Program-made: the position numbers and the translations under genes
The notes under the pieces: generated by a model
Database searches by the model: none
Seen by the model: the letters and a program-made list of their open reading frames with translations, nothing else
Told to the model about the DNA's origin: nothing
DNA from: JAANXG01 sp049583715
Lineage (GTDB): Bacteria > Pseudomonadota > Gammaproteobacteria > Arenicellales > JAANXG01
Direction of reading: 5' to 3'
DNA length: 52,471 nucleotides
Assembly (NCBI GenBank): GCA_049583715.1
Contig: JBAUWJ010000142.1
Coordinates: 1-52,471 of the forward strand
In this document: piece by piece, positions 40,723 through 50,392 of the stretch
Numbering within the stretch: the stretch's first letter is position 1
Layout: each line of letters starts with the position of its first letter

Positions 40723-41582
40723 TTGAAGAGCCTTCCGAACGCTTCCCCTGCGAACGCCCCTGGCTGGGTTACGGGCTGGGGCTGCGGCCCGAGCATTACC
40801 TCGAGATCGTCGACGACTGGCCCGACGTCGACTGGTTCGAGATCATCAGTGAGAACTACATGGTCGACGGTGGCAAGCCGTTGCACTACCTCGACCGGCT
40901 GAGAGCGCGATATCCGGTGGTGATGCACGGCGTTTCGCTCTCCATCGGGGGTACGGATCCCCTCGACCGCGACTATCTGCGGCGCCTCAAGGCGTTGGCC
41001 GAGCGGGTCGAGCCGTGCTGGATCTCCGATCATCTGTGCTGGACGGGCTTCGCCGGCAAGCAGCTCCACGACCTGCTGCCCCTTCCCTACACGGAAGAAG
41101 CCGTGGCGCACGTCGCGGACCGCGTCGTGCAAGTGCAGGAGGTTCTCGGCCGGCGGATTCTGCTGGAGAACGTGTCGAGCTACGTGACCTACCGACACTC
41201 CGCGATGTCCGAATGGGAGTTCCTGCGGGCGGTGGTGGAGCGCGCCGATTGCCTGGTTCTGCTGGATGTCAACAACATCTATGTGAGTGCGGCCAACCAC
41301 GGGTTCGATCCCGAGGCGTATCTGCGGGGCATCCCTGCGGAGCGCGTCTGCCAGTTCCACCTGGCCGGTCACAGTTACAACGGCGGCATCATCGTCGATA
41401 CGCACGACCACGAAGTCTGCGACCCCGTGTGGCGTCTCTACGCCCAGGCCGTCCGGCGTTTCGGACGGGTGTCGACCATGATCGAGCGCGACGCGGATAT
41501 CCCGCCTTTGTCGGACCTGCTTGTCGAGCTCGAGTGCGCCCGCCGGATCGCCGAGCCGATACTCGAGGAGCAGGCGGCATGA
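40719..41582 (+). CDS. bufB: MNIO (DUF692) peptide-modifying iron enzyme
   Basis: A 287-residue multinuclear non-heme iron oxidase of the DUF692 TIM-barrel family. Metal and substrate motifs are FEIISENYM, VMHGVSLSIGG, WISDHLCWTG, LENVSSYVTY, VLLDVNNIYVSAANHG and QFHLAGHSYNGG followed by DTHDHEV. In bufferin systems it oxidises precursor cysteines (thiooxazole formation has been reported), with BufC as partner. It is coupled by ATGA on both sides: to the kinase gene and to bufC. Acts in the cytoplasm before export of BufA2. Confidence 0.92.
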   Translation: MIEEPSERFPCERPWLGYGLGLRPEHYLEIVDDWPDVDWFEIISENYMVDGGKPLHYLDRLRARYPVVMHGVSLSIGGTDPLDRDYLRRLKALAERVEPCWISDHLCWTGFAGKQLHDLLPLPYTEEAVAHVADRVVQVQEVLGRRILLENVSSYVTYRHSAMSEWEFLRAVVERADCLVLLDVNNIYVSAANHGFDPEAYLRGIPAERVCQFHLAGHSYNGGIIVDTHDHEVCDPVWRLYAQAVRRFGRVSTMIERDADIPPLSDLLVELECARRIAEPILEEQAA

Positions 41583-42433
41583 CCCGCCTCTTTGAGCTGC
41601 AGGGTCGCTTCCAGGCGTATCTGCTCGGCCTGGAGACCGACCCCGATCGCGGCATCGAGCCGCTCACTGTCGGCTCCCGGCGCCTCCCCGCGAGCCAACG
41701 ACTGACGGTCTACGCCGACGCCTACCGGCTGAGGCTGGTGGAGGTCCTGGCAGAGGATTTCCCGGGCCTGAAAGGCCTGCTCGGCGATCGGGCTTTCGAC
41801 GAGCTCGGCAGGGCGTATATCGACGCCCATCCTTCAACCCACCCCTCCGTTCGCTGGTTTGGTCGTCATCTCCCGGAGTTCCTGCGCGGGCTGCCCGACG
41901 ACTCCAATCGCCACGCCCTGGCCGAGATGGCGGCCTTCGAATGGGCTCAGGGCGAGGTCATGGACGCGGCCGACGACCCGACGATAGACGTGTCGACGCT
42001 CGGTGCGCTGCCGCCGGAATCGTGGCCGGGGATGCGCCTCGGTTTCCAGCGAGCGCTGCGACGACTCGATCTTTCCTGGAACGTGCCGGGCGTGTGGAAG
42101 GCTGTCAGCGAAGGGACACCGCCTCCCCCGCTCGAGAAGCTCGATTCGCCCCTTCCCTGGCTGCTGTGGCGTCAGGGGATGGAGGTCCATTGGAGATCGC
42201 TCGATGACGACGAGCGATCCGCCCTCGATGCCGCGCGGGGTGGGCGAACCTTCGGCGAGATCTGCGAACATATGGCGGCCTTCGGCGGCGACGAGAGCGT
42301 CCCTGTACGGGCCGCGGGCTTCCTCAAGCTATGGATCGTTGACGGTCTCGTGTCGGAGGTTTCGAGCCAACCCCGGGCGAGGGCATCGGCTCGACAATCG
42401 GCAATCCGGCGCGGTTCGGAAATCAAAGCTTGA
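41579..42433 (+). CDS. bufC: BufC-type RiPP partner protein (DUF2063)
   Basis: A 284-residue DUF2063 protein. The N-terminal domain (about 1-95) holds LQGRFQAYLLGLET, YADAYRLRLVEVLAEDFPGL and YIDAHPSTHPSVRWFGRHLPEFL. The C-terminal part resembles precursor-binding domains (SALDAARGGRTFGEICEHMA). It probably presents the BufA2 leader to BufB. It starts inside the end of bufB by ATGA and is the last gene of the operon; no DoxX-like bufD follows in the window. Confidence 0.9.
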   Translation: MTRLFELQGRFQAYLLGLETDPDRGIEPLTVGSRRLPASQRLTVYADAYRLRLVEVLAEDFPGLKGLLGDRAFDELGRAYIDAHPSTHPSVRWFGRHLPEFLRGLPDDSNRHALAEMAAFEWAQGEVMDAADDPTIDVSTLGALPPESWPGMRLGFQRALRRLDLSWNVPGVWKAVSEGTPPPPLEKLDSPLPWLLWRQGMEVHWRSLDDDERSALDAARGGRTFGEICEHMAAFGGDESVPVRAAGFLKLWIVDGLVSEVSSQPRARASARQSAIRRGSEIKA

Positions 42434-42691
42434 AATACCCTTCGCACCCCTTATAGTAGAGTCACTCGGCGTTCCGCCAGGCGGCTCGCGCGGGCGAGCA
42501 TCCCCTCCGGGCCCGCTGGCGGTTCCGGCAGTCTGATCTTCACTTGACGCATGCAGCAAAGCGGTTCATTTCCTGTCGCGGAACCGCAGGTGACGCAGCC
42601 GAAATGAGCAGGTGCCGTCATGGCATGTTCGAACGCGCCGGTGCGCGCCGCAGCCGTTCTCACTCACCCTTGAATCGAGAAAATTGTCCAT

Positions 42692-42958
42692 ATGAAGAAA
42701 ATGTTTGTTGGAAATCTTCCCACCGACGCCTCCGAGGAATCAGTGCGCAGCCTGTTCTCGGAGTTTGGGACCGTGCGGTCCATCGAGGTCGTGCGCGATT
42801 TGTTCACGCGCAAATGCCGCGGCTTCGGGTTCGTCGAGATGGAGGGGCACGAAGCCCGCGCGGCAATGTCCGCCCTGGACGGAAAGTCTTTTGACGGCAA
42901 CGTGCTGCGGGTACGTTTCGACGAAGGCCGGGGCGGGCGCAGCCGCAAGCGCCGTTGA
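42692..42958 (+). CDS. RRM-domain RNA-binding protein
   Basis: An 88-residue single RNA recognition motif. RNP2 is MFVGNL (residues 4-9), RNP1 is CRGFGFVEM near 43-51, and a basic tail GRGGRSRKRR ends the chain. Small bacterial RRM proteins bind single-stranded RNA and often rise at low temperature. ATG 42692 lies in an AT-richer 5' region. It stands alone, convergent with the FixJ-type regulator gene. The 258-bp gap before it holds no visible gene. Confidence 0.93.
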   Translation: MKKMFVGNLPTDASEESVRSLFSEFGTVRSIEVVRDLFTRKCRGFGFVEMEGHEARAAMSALDGKSFDGNVLRVRFDEGRGGRSRKRR

Positions 42959-43033
42959 CCCGCCGCGAATCGAGGGCCCTCCTCGTTCGGGCGCGGATTC
43001 AATCGAGAGCTGAGCGATCCGTCCCTTGAACTC

Positions 43034-43681
43034 TCAGCTCTGGTCGGCGTCGGCGGGAGTGCGGCCCTCGTCGCCGTTGCCCTGCGCGGCGAACACGAGC
43101 TTGAATATGTCGGACAGGGAATCGACCCCGAGCTTCTTCATGATGCGCGCCCGGTGGGACTCGACAGTCCGGGTGCTGATATCCAGATCCGCGCCGATCA
43201 CCTTGTTGATCTTGCCTTCGACCAGGAGGTCGACGACCTGGCGCTCACGAGAGGTCAGCGTCGCCAGTCGCTCCTCGGCCTCGCGCTGCTCTATTCGTGC
43301 CTGTTCCTTTCGTTCGTCAATCGCGATGCCGGCGCGCACTCGCGTCAGCAGATGATCCTTGTCGAACGGTTTTTCGATGAAATCCAGAGCGCCCTCCCGG
43401 ATTGCCCGCACGGCGATCGGGATGTCGCCGTGGCCGCTGAGAAAGAGGGTGGCAATCTTGATGCCGCGCTCCCGAAGCCGGCGCTGCACCACCAGCCCGT
43501 CGATATCCGGCATGCGAAGGTCGAGCAGCAGGCACTCGGGCTTGTGCGGTTTGTAGCGCTCGAGGAAATCCTTGCCGCCCTGGTATTCCTCTGCCCGCAG
43601 ACCAGCCGAACTGATGAGCAGTGCCAGGGACTTCCTGACCGCGTGGTCGTCGTCCACTATGTGGACCGTCGCGTCAGCCAT
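43034..43681 (-). CDS. FixJ-type response regulator (receiver-LuxR HTH)
   Basis: A 215-residue regulator. The receiver has HIVDDDHAVRKSL, the phosphoacceptor in LLLDLRMPDIDG, Ser in LSGHGDIPIAV and Lys in IEKPFDKDHLL. The C-terminal LuxR-type HTH has LTSRERQVVDLLVEGKINKV and DISTRTVESHRARIMKKLG. SGHGDIPIAVRA is the classic FixJ/TodT-like region. Its start overlaps the upstream kinase stop by 8 bp, marking it as that kinase's partner. Confidence 0.93.
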   Translation of the reverse strand: MADATVHIVDDDHAVRKSLALLISSAGLRAEEYQGGKDFLERYKPHKPECLLLDLRMPDIDGLVVQRRLRERGIKIATLFLSGHGDIPIAVRAIREGALDFIEKPFDKDHLLTRVRAGIAIDERKEQARIEQREAEERLATLTSRERQVVDLLVEGKINKVIGADLDISTRTVESHRARIMKKLGVDSLSDIFKLVFAAQGNGDEGRTPADADQS

Positions 43682-46091
43682 CTCGTGAAGGCTTTTCGCT
43701 GATCGCTGTCAGGGTGAAGCCGAATTCGGCCCCCCCTTCGGGTGAGGCGTCCGCCCAGATCGTGCCGCCGTGGGCCTCGACGATAGAACGGCAGATGGCG
43801 AGACCCAGGCCCATGCCGTCAGGTTTGGTGGTGTAGAAGGGCTCGAATAAATGCTCCATGGTGCTTCCGCTGAGGCCCGGGCCGTTGTCGGCGATCGTTA
43901 CCTCGGCGCTGCCGTTCGATTCCATCGCCGCGATCCGCATCCGAGGCGCCTCGACACCGGTTGAGACCATCGCCTCGACGGCATTGCGGGCGAGATTGAC
44001 GATGAGCTGCTCCACCAGCACGGAATCCGCTTCCACGATAACGGGACCGCGCAGGGAGGTATCGATTGTGACGCCTCCGGACCGGGCCTCGATGCCGACC
44101 AGAGAGAGCGCGCTTTCAATGATCCGATCCAGCCCCACGGGAGCGAAGTCGGGTTCCCGGCGGCGGGCGAAGGTGCGCAGGTGCTTGATGATCCGGGCCG
44201 CGCGGTGCGCCTGGTCCCTGATCTCCCCGAGAGCCTCGCTCAGCTCGACCCCCTTCCCGCCGGGCATGCATCGAGCCCGCTCGACCAACACGTCCGCCGT
44301 GGTGGCGATCGCGGTCAGAGGCTGGTTCAGCTCGTGGGCGATCTCGGTAGTCATCTCTCCCATGGTGCTCAGGCGGTCGGTGTGAGCGGCCTGCAACAGT
44401 CGACGCTTGTCCGATTCCTCGCCCCGTTTGCGTTCCGTGATATCCGCCAGGACCGAAAAGTAGCCGTTGATGCGGCCGTCCTGGTTTCTGTCGGGAACCA
44501 GGCTTACGCTGACGTCCCGTTTTCCGAGGCGGCGGTGGGTGATTGTGTTCTCGAAGGATACCTCCTGCCCTTTGAGGGCACGGTCGGCGAACGGGCGCAA
44601 TACGGCGAAGGCCTTCGCATCCGTGAACTCCTCTACCGGGCGTCCCACCATTTGCCCGGGCTGGATTCCGTACCAACCCTGATAGGCGGCATTGACAAAG
44701 CGGTAGCGCATATCCCGGTCGACATACGCAATGAGGATCGGCACCGCGTCGGTGACGAGCCTGAGCTGTTGCTCCTGGTGTCGCAGCTCGTCCTCCATCC
44801 GTCGCCGCTCGGTCACGTCGACGCCGGTCGCGATGATATGGCTCACCCGCCCCTGCGAATCGGTCAGGGCCGTATTGGACCAGGCGATCAGCCTGGTCGA
44901 ACCATCCTTGGCTCGCCAGCGGTTTTCATGGTGGTTGGGGAAGGCACCGTCATTGAGGCGTTTGAACACCTTTTCGACTTCAGACCGTTCGTTCGGCATG
45001 AGAAACATGTCGAACCGCCTGCCCTCGACCTCGGCCGCGCGATAGCCCGTCACGCGCTCGCACTCGCGGTTGAAACGGACGATCTGCCCGTGCGAGTCGA
45101 CAACCATCACCAACGCGCCCGCGGTATCCAGCACCGCGGTAGCGAAGGCGCGCTCCTCGGAGAGGGCCCGCTCCGCCCGATAGCGTTCGCTCAGGTCGTT
45201 GATCAGCACGAAGAACCCCAGCACCGTCCCCGTATCGTCCTTGTGAGGGACGTAGCTGCCGGAAATATGCCGGGTGCCGCCTCGAGGGTAAGACGCATTC
45301 AGCTCGAAGCGGCTCTCCTCGCCTGCCAGTGCCGCGTCGACATACGGCTGTATGGCTTCGTAGACTTCGTCGCCGAGTATCTCGTGCATACGGCGGCCGT
45401 GGATGTAGTCCCTGCTGTAGCCAAACCAGCGCTCGTAGGCCGCGTTGTTGAACACGTAGCGCCGGTCGGCGTCCACGTAGGCGATCAATACGGACACGTT
45501 GTCGGCGATCAGCGCCAGCCGGTCCTCGCTTTCGCGCCGCAGGCGTTCCGATTCGCGGCGCTCGCTGATGTCCAGCATGGCCGTGCGACAGAGAGTCGCC
45601 CCCTCGCTCTCGCGCCGCAGGCTTTCGAGCAGAACCCAGAGCGTGTGGCCGCTCGCGGAGCGCAGCGCCAGCTCCACGCTGGCCTTGTCGTCGTCCCCGA
45701 GCGCCTGGTTCAGGTGCCTGAAGAACGCCTTGCTGTGGCCTGATTCGAGATGAGGGGACAGCGGGCTGCCCAGCAATTCGGCGCGGGGCTTCCCGAGCAT
45801 CCGGGCGCCGGTGAGGTTTATCTCGTCGATCACGCCATTCGCGTTGAGTGTCATGTAGCCGATGGGTGCGAAGTCATAGAGGTCGGCATAACGATCTCGC
45901 GCTTCCTCCAGGGCGTGTTGAGCGTCGCGCAGTTCGCGGTTCTGCATCTCCAGCTCAATCTGATGGATGCGCAGGTTCTGGACCACGGTCCTGAGCCGGC
46001 TTTCCCCGGGATGGCTGGCCAGCCGGTCTTCCAGTGCCGCGAGCTGATCAGCGAGCTCGTCCTGCGTTAAGCGCTCGAAATCGCGCGTCAT
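43674..46091 (-). CDS. Multi-PAS soluble histidine kinase
   Basis: An 805-residue FixL-like kinase without membrane helices. A coiled N-terminal part (about 1-60) leads into four PAS repeats, seen in YADLYDFAPIGYMTLNANGV, RYVFNNAAYERWFGYSRDYI, VMVVDSHGQIVRFNRECERV and RYRFVNAAYQGWYGIQPGQM. The kinase core has GEMTTEIAHELNQPLTAIA (His near 590), DNGPGLSGSTMEHLFEPFYTT and GMGLGLAICRSIVEAHGG. No heme-ligand motif of FixL is evident, so the signal is unknown. It is coupled by ATGA to the CheB-CheR-PAS gene upstream and overlaps the regulator gene downstream. Confidence 0.92.
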   Translation of the reverse strand: MTRDFERLTQDELADQLAALEDRLASHPGESRLRTVVQNLRIHQIELEMQNRELRDAQHALEEARDRYADLYDFAPIGYMTLNANGVIDEINLTGARMLGKPRAELLGSPLSPHLESGHSKAFFRHLNQALGDDDKASVELALRSASGHTLWVLLESLRRESEGATLCRTAMLDISERRESERLRRESEDRLALIADNVSVLIAYVDADRRYVFNNAAYERWFGYSRDYIHGRRMHEILGDEVYEAIQPYVDAALAGEESRFELNASYPRGGTRHISGSYVPHKDDTGTVLGFFVLINDLSERYRAERALSEERAFATAVLDTAGALVMVVDSHGQIVRFNRECERVTGYRAAEVEGRRFDMFLMPNERSEVEKVFKRLNDGAFPNHHENRWRAKDGSTRLIAWSNTALTDSQGRVSHIIATGVDVTERRRMEDELRHQEQQLRLVTDAVPILIAYVDRDMRYRFVNAAYQGWYGIQPGQMVGRPVEEFTDAKAFAVLRPFADRALKGQEVSFENTITHRRLGKRDVSVSLVPDRNQDGRINGYFSVLADITERKRGEESDKRRLLQAAHTDRLSTMGEMTTEIAHELNQPLTAIATTADVLVERARCMPGGKGVELSEALGEIRDQAHRAARIIKHLRTFARRREPDFAPVGLDRIIESALSLVGIEARSGGVTIDTSLRGPVIVEADSVLVEQLIVNLARNAVEAMVSTGVEAPRMRIAAMESNGSAEVTIADNGPGLSGSTMEHLFEPFYTTKPDGMGLGLAICRSIVEAHGGTIWADASPEGGAEFGFTLTAISEKPSRDG

Positions 46092-49000
46092 GCCGTCGAT
46101 GTCCCTTGTCCGTCGTCGCCGGTGATGTCCTCGATCTGCATCAACACCATCGGTCCCTCGGGCAGCCCGGCCGGGATCTGGCGCCCGCTGATCTGGAATG
46201 TCCGCTCGCCGATTCGCTCGAATTCATGAGTCACCGTGAAAGCGTCGAACGCTCCATCCGGGCCGGTAATGACCTGCTCCAGCATCTCCCGCAGCCTCGG
46301 TATCGCCCACTCGCCGTTGCCCAGGCGGTACACGAGGTTTTGCCGGGTCTCCTTGTCCGTCACCCGGAAGGTCGACAGATAGGCCGAACTGGCGGAAACG
46401 ACACGAAGGTCCTTGTCCAGCACCAGCATGGGGTCGCCGACGGCGGTGACGATCGCCTCGGCGTAATTGCGGGCCGCGCGGGCTTCGTCGAGCGCCCTTT
46501 TCATGATGTCCACGTCGATGAAAACCACGACGGCGCCGTCGATGACATTGTCCAGGGTCCTATAGGGACGGGCGCGCAGCGAATACCAGCGTCCTTGCGT
46601 GTCCTGGACGTCTCTTTCGCAGGTCCGAAGCTGATCGATGGCCTCCCTGATCATCTCGTCGAAGTCGGGCACCTCGATGTTGGGCTTGATGTCGCTGATG
46701 GGCCGGCCTACGTCGGTAGCGATCAGATTCAGCAGCTTCTCGGCCTGGGGCGTGAAACGGCGGACGCGCAAATCCTGGCCAACGATCAGCATGGGGATGT
46801 CGACGCTGGCCACGAGATTGGACAGGTCGTTGTTGACCCGTGTCAGCTCTGTATTGCGACTCTCCAGCTCATCGTTGACCGTGGCCAGCTCTTCGTTGGT
46901 GGACTGCAGCTCCTCCTTGGCGGTCTCGAGCTCTTCGTTGATGCTCTGCAGCTCTTCGTTGCTGGACTGGATTTCCTCGTTGGCCGAGCGCAGCTCCTCG
47001 TTGTTGATCTCCTTCTGCTCGATTGCCGATTGAAGATATTCGTTGGTCGCCGCCAGCTCCTGCTGCAGGCGTTCCACCTCGCCGGCGTTCTCCGTCAGCG
47101 TCTTTCCCCCTTTCGTCGCCTCGTAGCGGGACAGCGCCGGTGGCAGCTCTCTGAAAACCACCAGGTAGTATTGATTCAGTACGCCGGAGATCGACAACGG
47201 CATGACGTCGATGTCGACGCGCCGGGTCATGCCGTTGGTCTTCAGGTGGATATCGTGTCGGTCCGCGGCGGCATGCGTCGCCATGGATTCCCGCACCGCG
47301 GCATTGAGCCCCACCTGCAGATCCTCGCGGGCCATCTTCAACAGGTTGAGGCTGGCTTCGCCGGGCGTGGGCTCCAGATACTGGCCCGTGCGCCCGTGGA
47401 ATGACAGGATCTCCATGTTTTCGTTGATCACCACCCCCGCCGGCGCATAGCGGCGCATCAGCACCCTGTCGGCCTCCTTCTGCAGGTCGATCGAGCCGTC
47501 CAGGTCGCCGGAGCGTCCCCCGGCGACACGGGTCGGTCCGGCGACAGGGGCCGGCGGCTCTTTTGGCATGCCGAATTCCACGTCCGGCGGCGAGACGGTC
47601 GCCTTCTTGGTGTAGATCCTGGCCTTCGGGTCCACCGGCCCGAACATGTCGACGCCGAAGTCCCCAATGCTTTCGGCAGTCCCCAGCAGAAGAAAACCGT
47701 TGGGTTTCAAGGCGTAGTGAAAGGTGCGCAGGACGCGCCGTTGCAGAACGGGGCCGAGATAGATGAGCACATTGCGGCAGCTGATCAGATCGAGGCGTGA
47801 AAACGGTGGGTCCCTGGTGACATTCTGCTCCGCGAAGACGCATATGTCCCGCACCGCCTTATTGACCTGGTAACCGCCCTCGACCTTCGTGAAGAACCGT
47901 CGAAGACGCTCGGGGCTGACATCCTGGGTAATGTTTTCGGGATAGATTCCGGCGCGAGCACGGCCGATAGCCACTTCATCTATATCGGTGGCGAAGATCT
48001 GGATGGGCGTTGTCGCGGCCCGCTCGCCCAGGTATTCCAGAAGAGCGATGGCGATGGAGTACGGCTCCTCGCCGCTGGAGCAGCCGGGGACCCAGATACG
48101 CACCGTGCGCTCGGATGGCTTCTCCGGGATCATCGCGGGGAACACTTTCTGCGCCAGCAGCTCGAAGATTTCCGGGTCACGGAAGAAGTCGGTGACGTTT
48201 ATCAGAATGTCGTGGAACAGCTCGTCCAGCTCTGCGGGATTGTCCTGAAGGTAGCGCACGTAGTCCTCCAGGCGCTCCAGCTTATGCAACACCATCCGGC
48301 GCCGTATCCGGCGCTGGATGGTAGTCGGTTTGTAGTAGCTGAAATCATGACCGCTGCGGCGTCGCATCAGCACGAAGAGCTTATCGAGGTTGCCGCCCTC
48401 CGGGGCCAGGGTCTCCACCGCTCGTCCGGTGCGCTCCTGGACGATCAAGGGGTGGCGCGCGACGTTTTCGAGCTCTGCGGCTATGCGATCGGGGGGAAGT
48501 ATGGAATCCACCGAGCCGGACCATATGGCGCTGTGTGGCATACCGTCGTACTTGGCCGAAGCCTCGTCCTGGGCGAACGTGATGCCGCCCTCCGCCTTGA
48601 TGGCCTTCAGACCGAGAACACCGTCCGATCCGGTTCCCGACAGGACGACGCCGATGGCGCGGGTGCCCTGGTCGGATGCCAGGTAACGGAAGAACTGATC
48701 GATCGGCAGGCGCCGTTCGCGGGCCGGGGGCCGCGGTAGAAGCTTAAGTACGCCGTGTTGGATACCGAGATAAGCCCCTGGAGGTATGACGTAGACGTGA
48801 TCGGGCTGCGCCGCCATGTCGTCCTTGGCCTCGAGTACCGGCATTGACGTCTCCCGGGAGAGAATCTCCACCAGGGCGCTCTCGTAGCCCGGGTGCAGGT
48901 GCTGAACGAACACGAAGGCCATTCCCGTGTCGGCCGACAGCCGTCTGAGCATCTGACTGAAGGCTTCCATCCCGCCGGCGGAAGCGCCGATTCCGACGAT

Positions 49001-49195
49001 CGGGAAGGTGGGGTGCTTCCCCCGGGAGGTCGCCTTCTCAGGCCCGGCACTCGGCTTCCCGGGCCGGCGGGCAGCGGGTTTCTTGTCCTCCTCCCGTTCG
49101 GGTCCGCCTACGGCGTCGCCGGGCCGCGACGCGGAATGGGAGGACTTCCCGGGACGGGACGCCGATTGAGAAGGTTTCTTCTTTCGCTTTGCCAT
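46088..49195 (-). CDS. CheB-CheR-PAS fusion signalling protein
   Basis: A 1035-residue fusion. After a Lys/Ser/Pro-rich tail (1-65, with repeated SASRPG), the CheB methylesterase domain has IVGIGASAGGMEAF, FVFVQHLHPGYESAL and VLSGTGSDGVLG. The CheR methyltransferase domain (about 265-500) has FFRDPEIFELL and VPGCSSGEEPYSIAI for S-adenosylmethionine. PAS domains alternate with a long coiled coil near 690-770 (NEELRSANEEIQSSNEELQS and on). The CheB part lacks a receiver. It ends IQIEDITGDDGQG and overlaps the PAS-kinase by ATGA. No chemoreceptors or flagellar genes are near, so a non-chemotactic sensor role is likely. Confidence 0.92.
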   Translation of the reverse strand: MAKRKKKPSQSASRPGKSSHSASRPGDAVGGPEREEDKKPAARRPGKPSAGPEKATSRGKHPTFPIVGIGASAGGMEAFSQMLRRLSADTGMAFVFVQHLHPGYESALVEILSRETSMPVLEAKDDMAAQPDHVYVIPPGAYLGIQHGVLKLLPRPPARERRLPIDQFFRYLASDQGTRAIGVVLSGTGSDGVLGLKAIKAEGGITFAQDEASAKYDGMPHSAIWSGSVDSILPPDRIAAELENVARHPLIVQERTGRAVETLAPEGGNLDKLFVLMRRRSGHDFSYYKPTTIQRRIRRRMVLHKLERLEDYVRYLQDNPAELDELFHDILINVTDFFRDPEIFELLAQKVFPAMIPEKPSERTVRIWVPGCSSGEEPYSIAIALLEYLGERAATTPIQIFATDIDEVAIGRARAGIYPENITQDVSPERLRRFFTKVEGGYQVNKAVRDICVFAEQNVTRDPPFSRLDLISCRNVLIYLGPVLQRRVLRTFHYALKPNGFLLLGTAESIGDFGVDMFGPVDPKARIYTKKATVSPPDVEFGMPKEPPAPVAGPTRVAGGRSGDLDGSIDLQKEADRVLMRRYAPAGVVINENMEILSFHGRTGQYLEPTPGEASLNLLKMAREDLQVGLNAAVRESMATHAAADRHDIHLKTNGMTRRVDIDVMPLSISGVLNQYYLVVFRELPPALSRYEATKGGKTLTENAGEVERLQQELAATNEYLQSAIEQKEINNEELRSANEEIQSSNEELQSINEELETAKEELQSTNEELATVNDELESRNTELTRVNNDLSNLVASVDIPMLIVGQDLRVRRFTPQAEKLLNLIATDVGRPISDIKPNIEVPDFDEMIREAIDQLRTCERDVQDTQGRWYSLRARPYRTLDNVIDGAVVVFIDVDIMKRALDEARAARNYAEAIVTAVGDPMLVLDKDLRVVSASSAYLSTFRVTDKETRQNLVYRLGNGEWAIPRLREMLEQVITGPDGAFDAFTVTHEFERIGERTFQISGRQIPAGLPEGPMVLMQIEDITGDDGQGTSTA

Positions 49196-49321
49196 AGCGT
49201 TCGGCGGGCCGTCGCCACAGGTTTGGTCACTCTACGCAAGTAGTGGAATTCTAAACGATTCTCCCGCTCGTCCCAACAATGTTGCGAGGCGGGCTACCGG
49301 GATGCAGCCCGTGATTACACC

Positions 49322-49327
49322 TATAAT
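49322..49327 (+). promoter_or_regulatory. Perfect -10 hexamer TATAAT
   Basis: TATAAT lies 27 nt before the ATG of the DUF1499 gene. No convincing -35 is seen. Confidence 0.4.
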
Positions 49328-49353
49328 GGGCCGATGGGGCGAGGCACGAACAC

Positions 49354-50127
49354 ATGAGCAGAACCGCCGGATCCGTTTCCGCGCTCGCGGCAACCGGTCT
49401 TGTCCTGGCACTGGCCGCGGCGGGGGCCGCGGCGCTGGCGGGCCCGGCCTATCGGTTTCACGTGCTGCCGTTGCGCGACGCGTTTGCGCTGCTTCGCTGG
49501 GCGGCCTACGGCGGCGGCGCCGCCGCCGCCGTCTCTATCCTGGGACTGGTGGTCCGCACGCGTCCGGGCGGTCCGCATAAGGGGCTCTGGGCGGCCCTGG
49601 CGGGCCTGATCCTCGGCGCGACCGTGTTCTGGCTGCCGTTCAGCCAGATGCGCGCGGCCGGAAGTGTTCCTCCCATCCATGACATCACCACCGATACCGT
49701 CAACCCGCCGGAGTTCCGCGCGGTGGTGCCCCTGCGGCCCAAAGGCGCCAACAGTCTGGCGTACGGGGGCGATGCCCTCGCCCGGCAGCAGCACGAGGCT
49801 TATCCGAACATCCGCCCGGCGACCTTCGACGTCGCACCCAAAGTGGTGTTCGCGGCCGCACTGGAGGTGGCGCGCGGCATGGGGTGGCGGATCGTCGACA
49901 GCGCACCGGGTCAGGGACGCATCGAGGCGGTGGCCACCACGTTCTGGTTCGGGTTCAAGGACGACGTGGTCGTACGCGTGGCCGGCGCCGGCCCGGGAAC
50001 GCGCGTGGACGTGCGGTCCGTGTCCCGGGTGGGCGTCAGCGACGTCGGCACGAATGCGCGGCGCATACGCAAGTTCCTGGCGCGATTGCGCTCAAAGATC
50101 GATGCGGAGCGAGCATCCCGTCCCTAG
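49354..50127 (+). CDS. DUF1499 membrane-anchored protein
   Basis: A 257-residue protein. Three hydrophobic helices lie at about 8-30, 46-66 and 79-96. A DUF1499 domain follows (about 105-250), containing PIHDITTDTVNPPEFRAV, DVAPKVVFAAALEVARGMGW, IEAVATTFWFGFKDDVVVRV and RVDVRSVSRVGVSDVGTNARRI, all typical of the family. The function is not known; the domain probably faces the periplasm or cytoplasm next to the membrane. It stands alone, with a TATAAT box upstream and GAGG before the ATG. The following gap of 265 bp shows nothing further. Confidence 0.88.
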   Translation: MSRTAGSVSALAATGLVLALAAAGAAALAGPAYRFHVLPLRDAFALLRWAAYGGGAAAAVSILGLVVRTRPGGPHKGLWAALAGLILGATVFWLPFSQMRAAGSVPPIHDITTDTVNPPEFRAVVPLRPKGANSLAYGGDALARQQHEAYPNIRPATFDVAPKVVFAAALEVARGMGWRIVDSAPGQGRIEAVATTFWFGFKDDVVVRVAGAGPGTRVDVRSVSRVGVSDVGTNARRIRKFLARLRSKIDAERASRP

Positions 50128-50392
50128 GCCGCATTTCTCACCGGGCGGACCTCGATGAATCAGCAATGCTTGATATATCAAGGCCTTGCATGCGTTGTCG
50201 GGCGGCGGAGCGAATAACAGTATGTCCTATCCGGTTTTTGGATAGGCTCTCCCCAAGGCGCCGGGAACATCAAGGAGTGATGCGTCCATAGATCTTGCGA
50301 AGGCGCTTCAATTTCAACCGCCGGTGTGCCGCGAGTTATGATGTCGAAGGCAACCGGGCTCGGGGGGGAACACTTATGAGAATCACTCCGTC

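Noticed and set aside
44181..47404. Plus-strand frames of 520 and 456 codons
   Set aside because: Antisense of the PAS-kinase and CheB-CheR-PAS genes.
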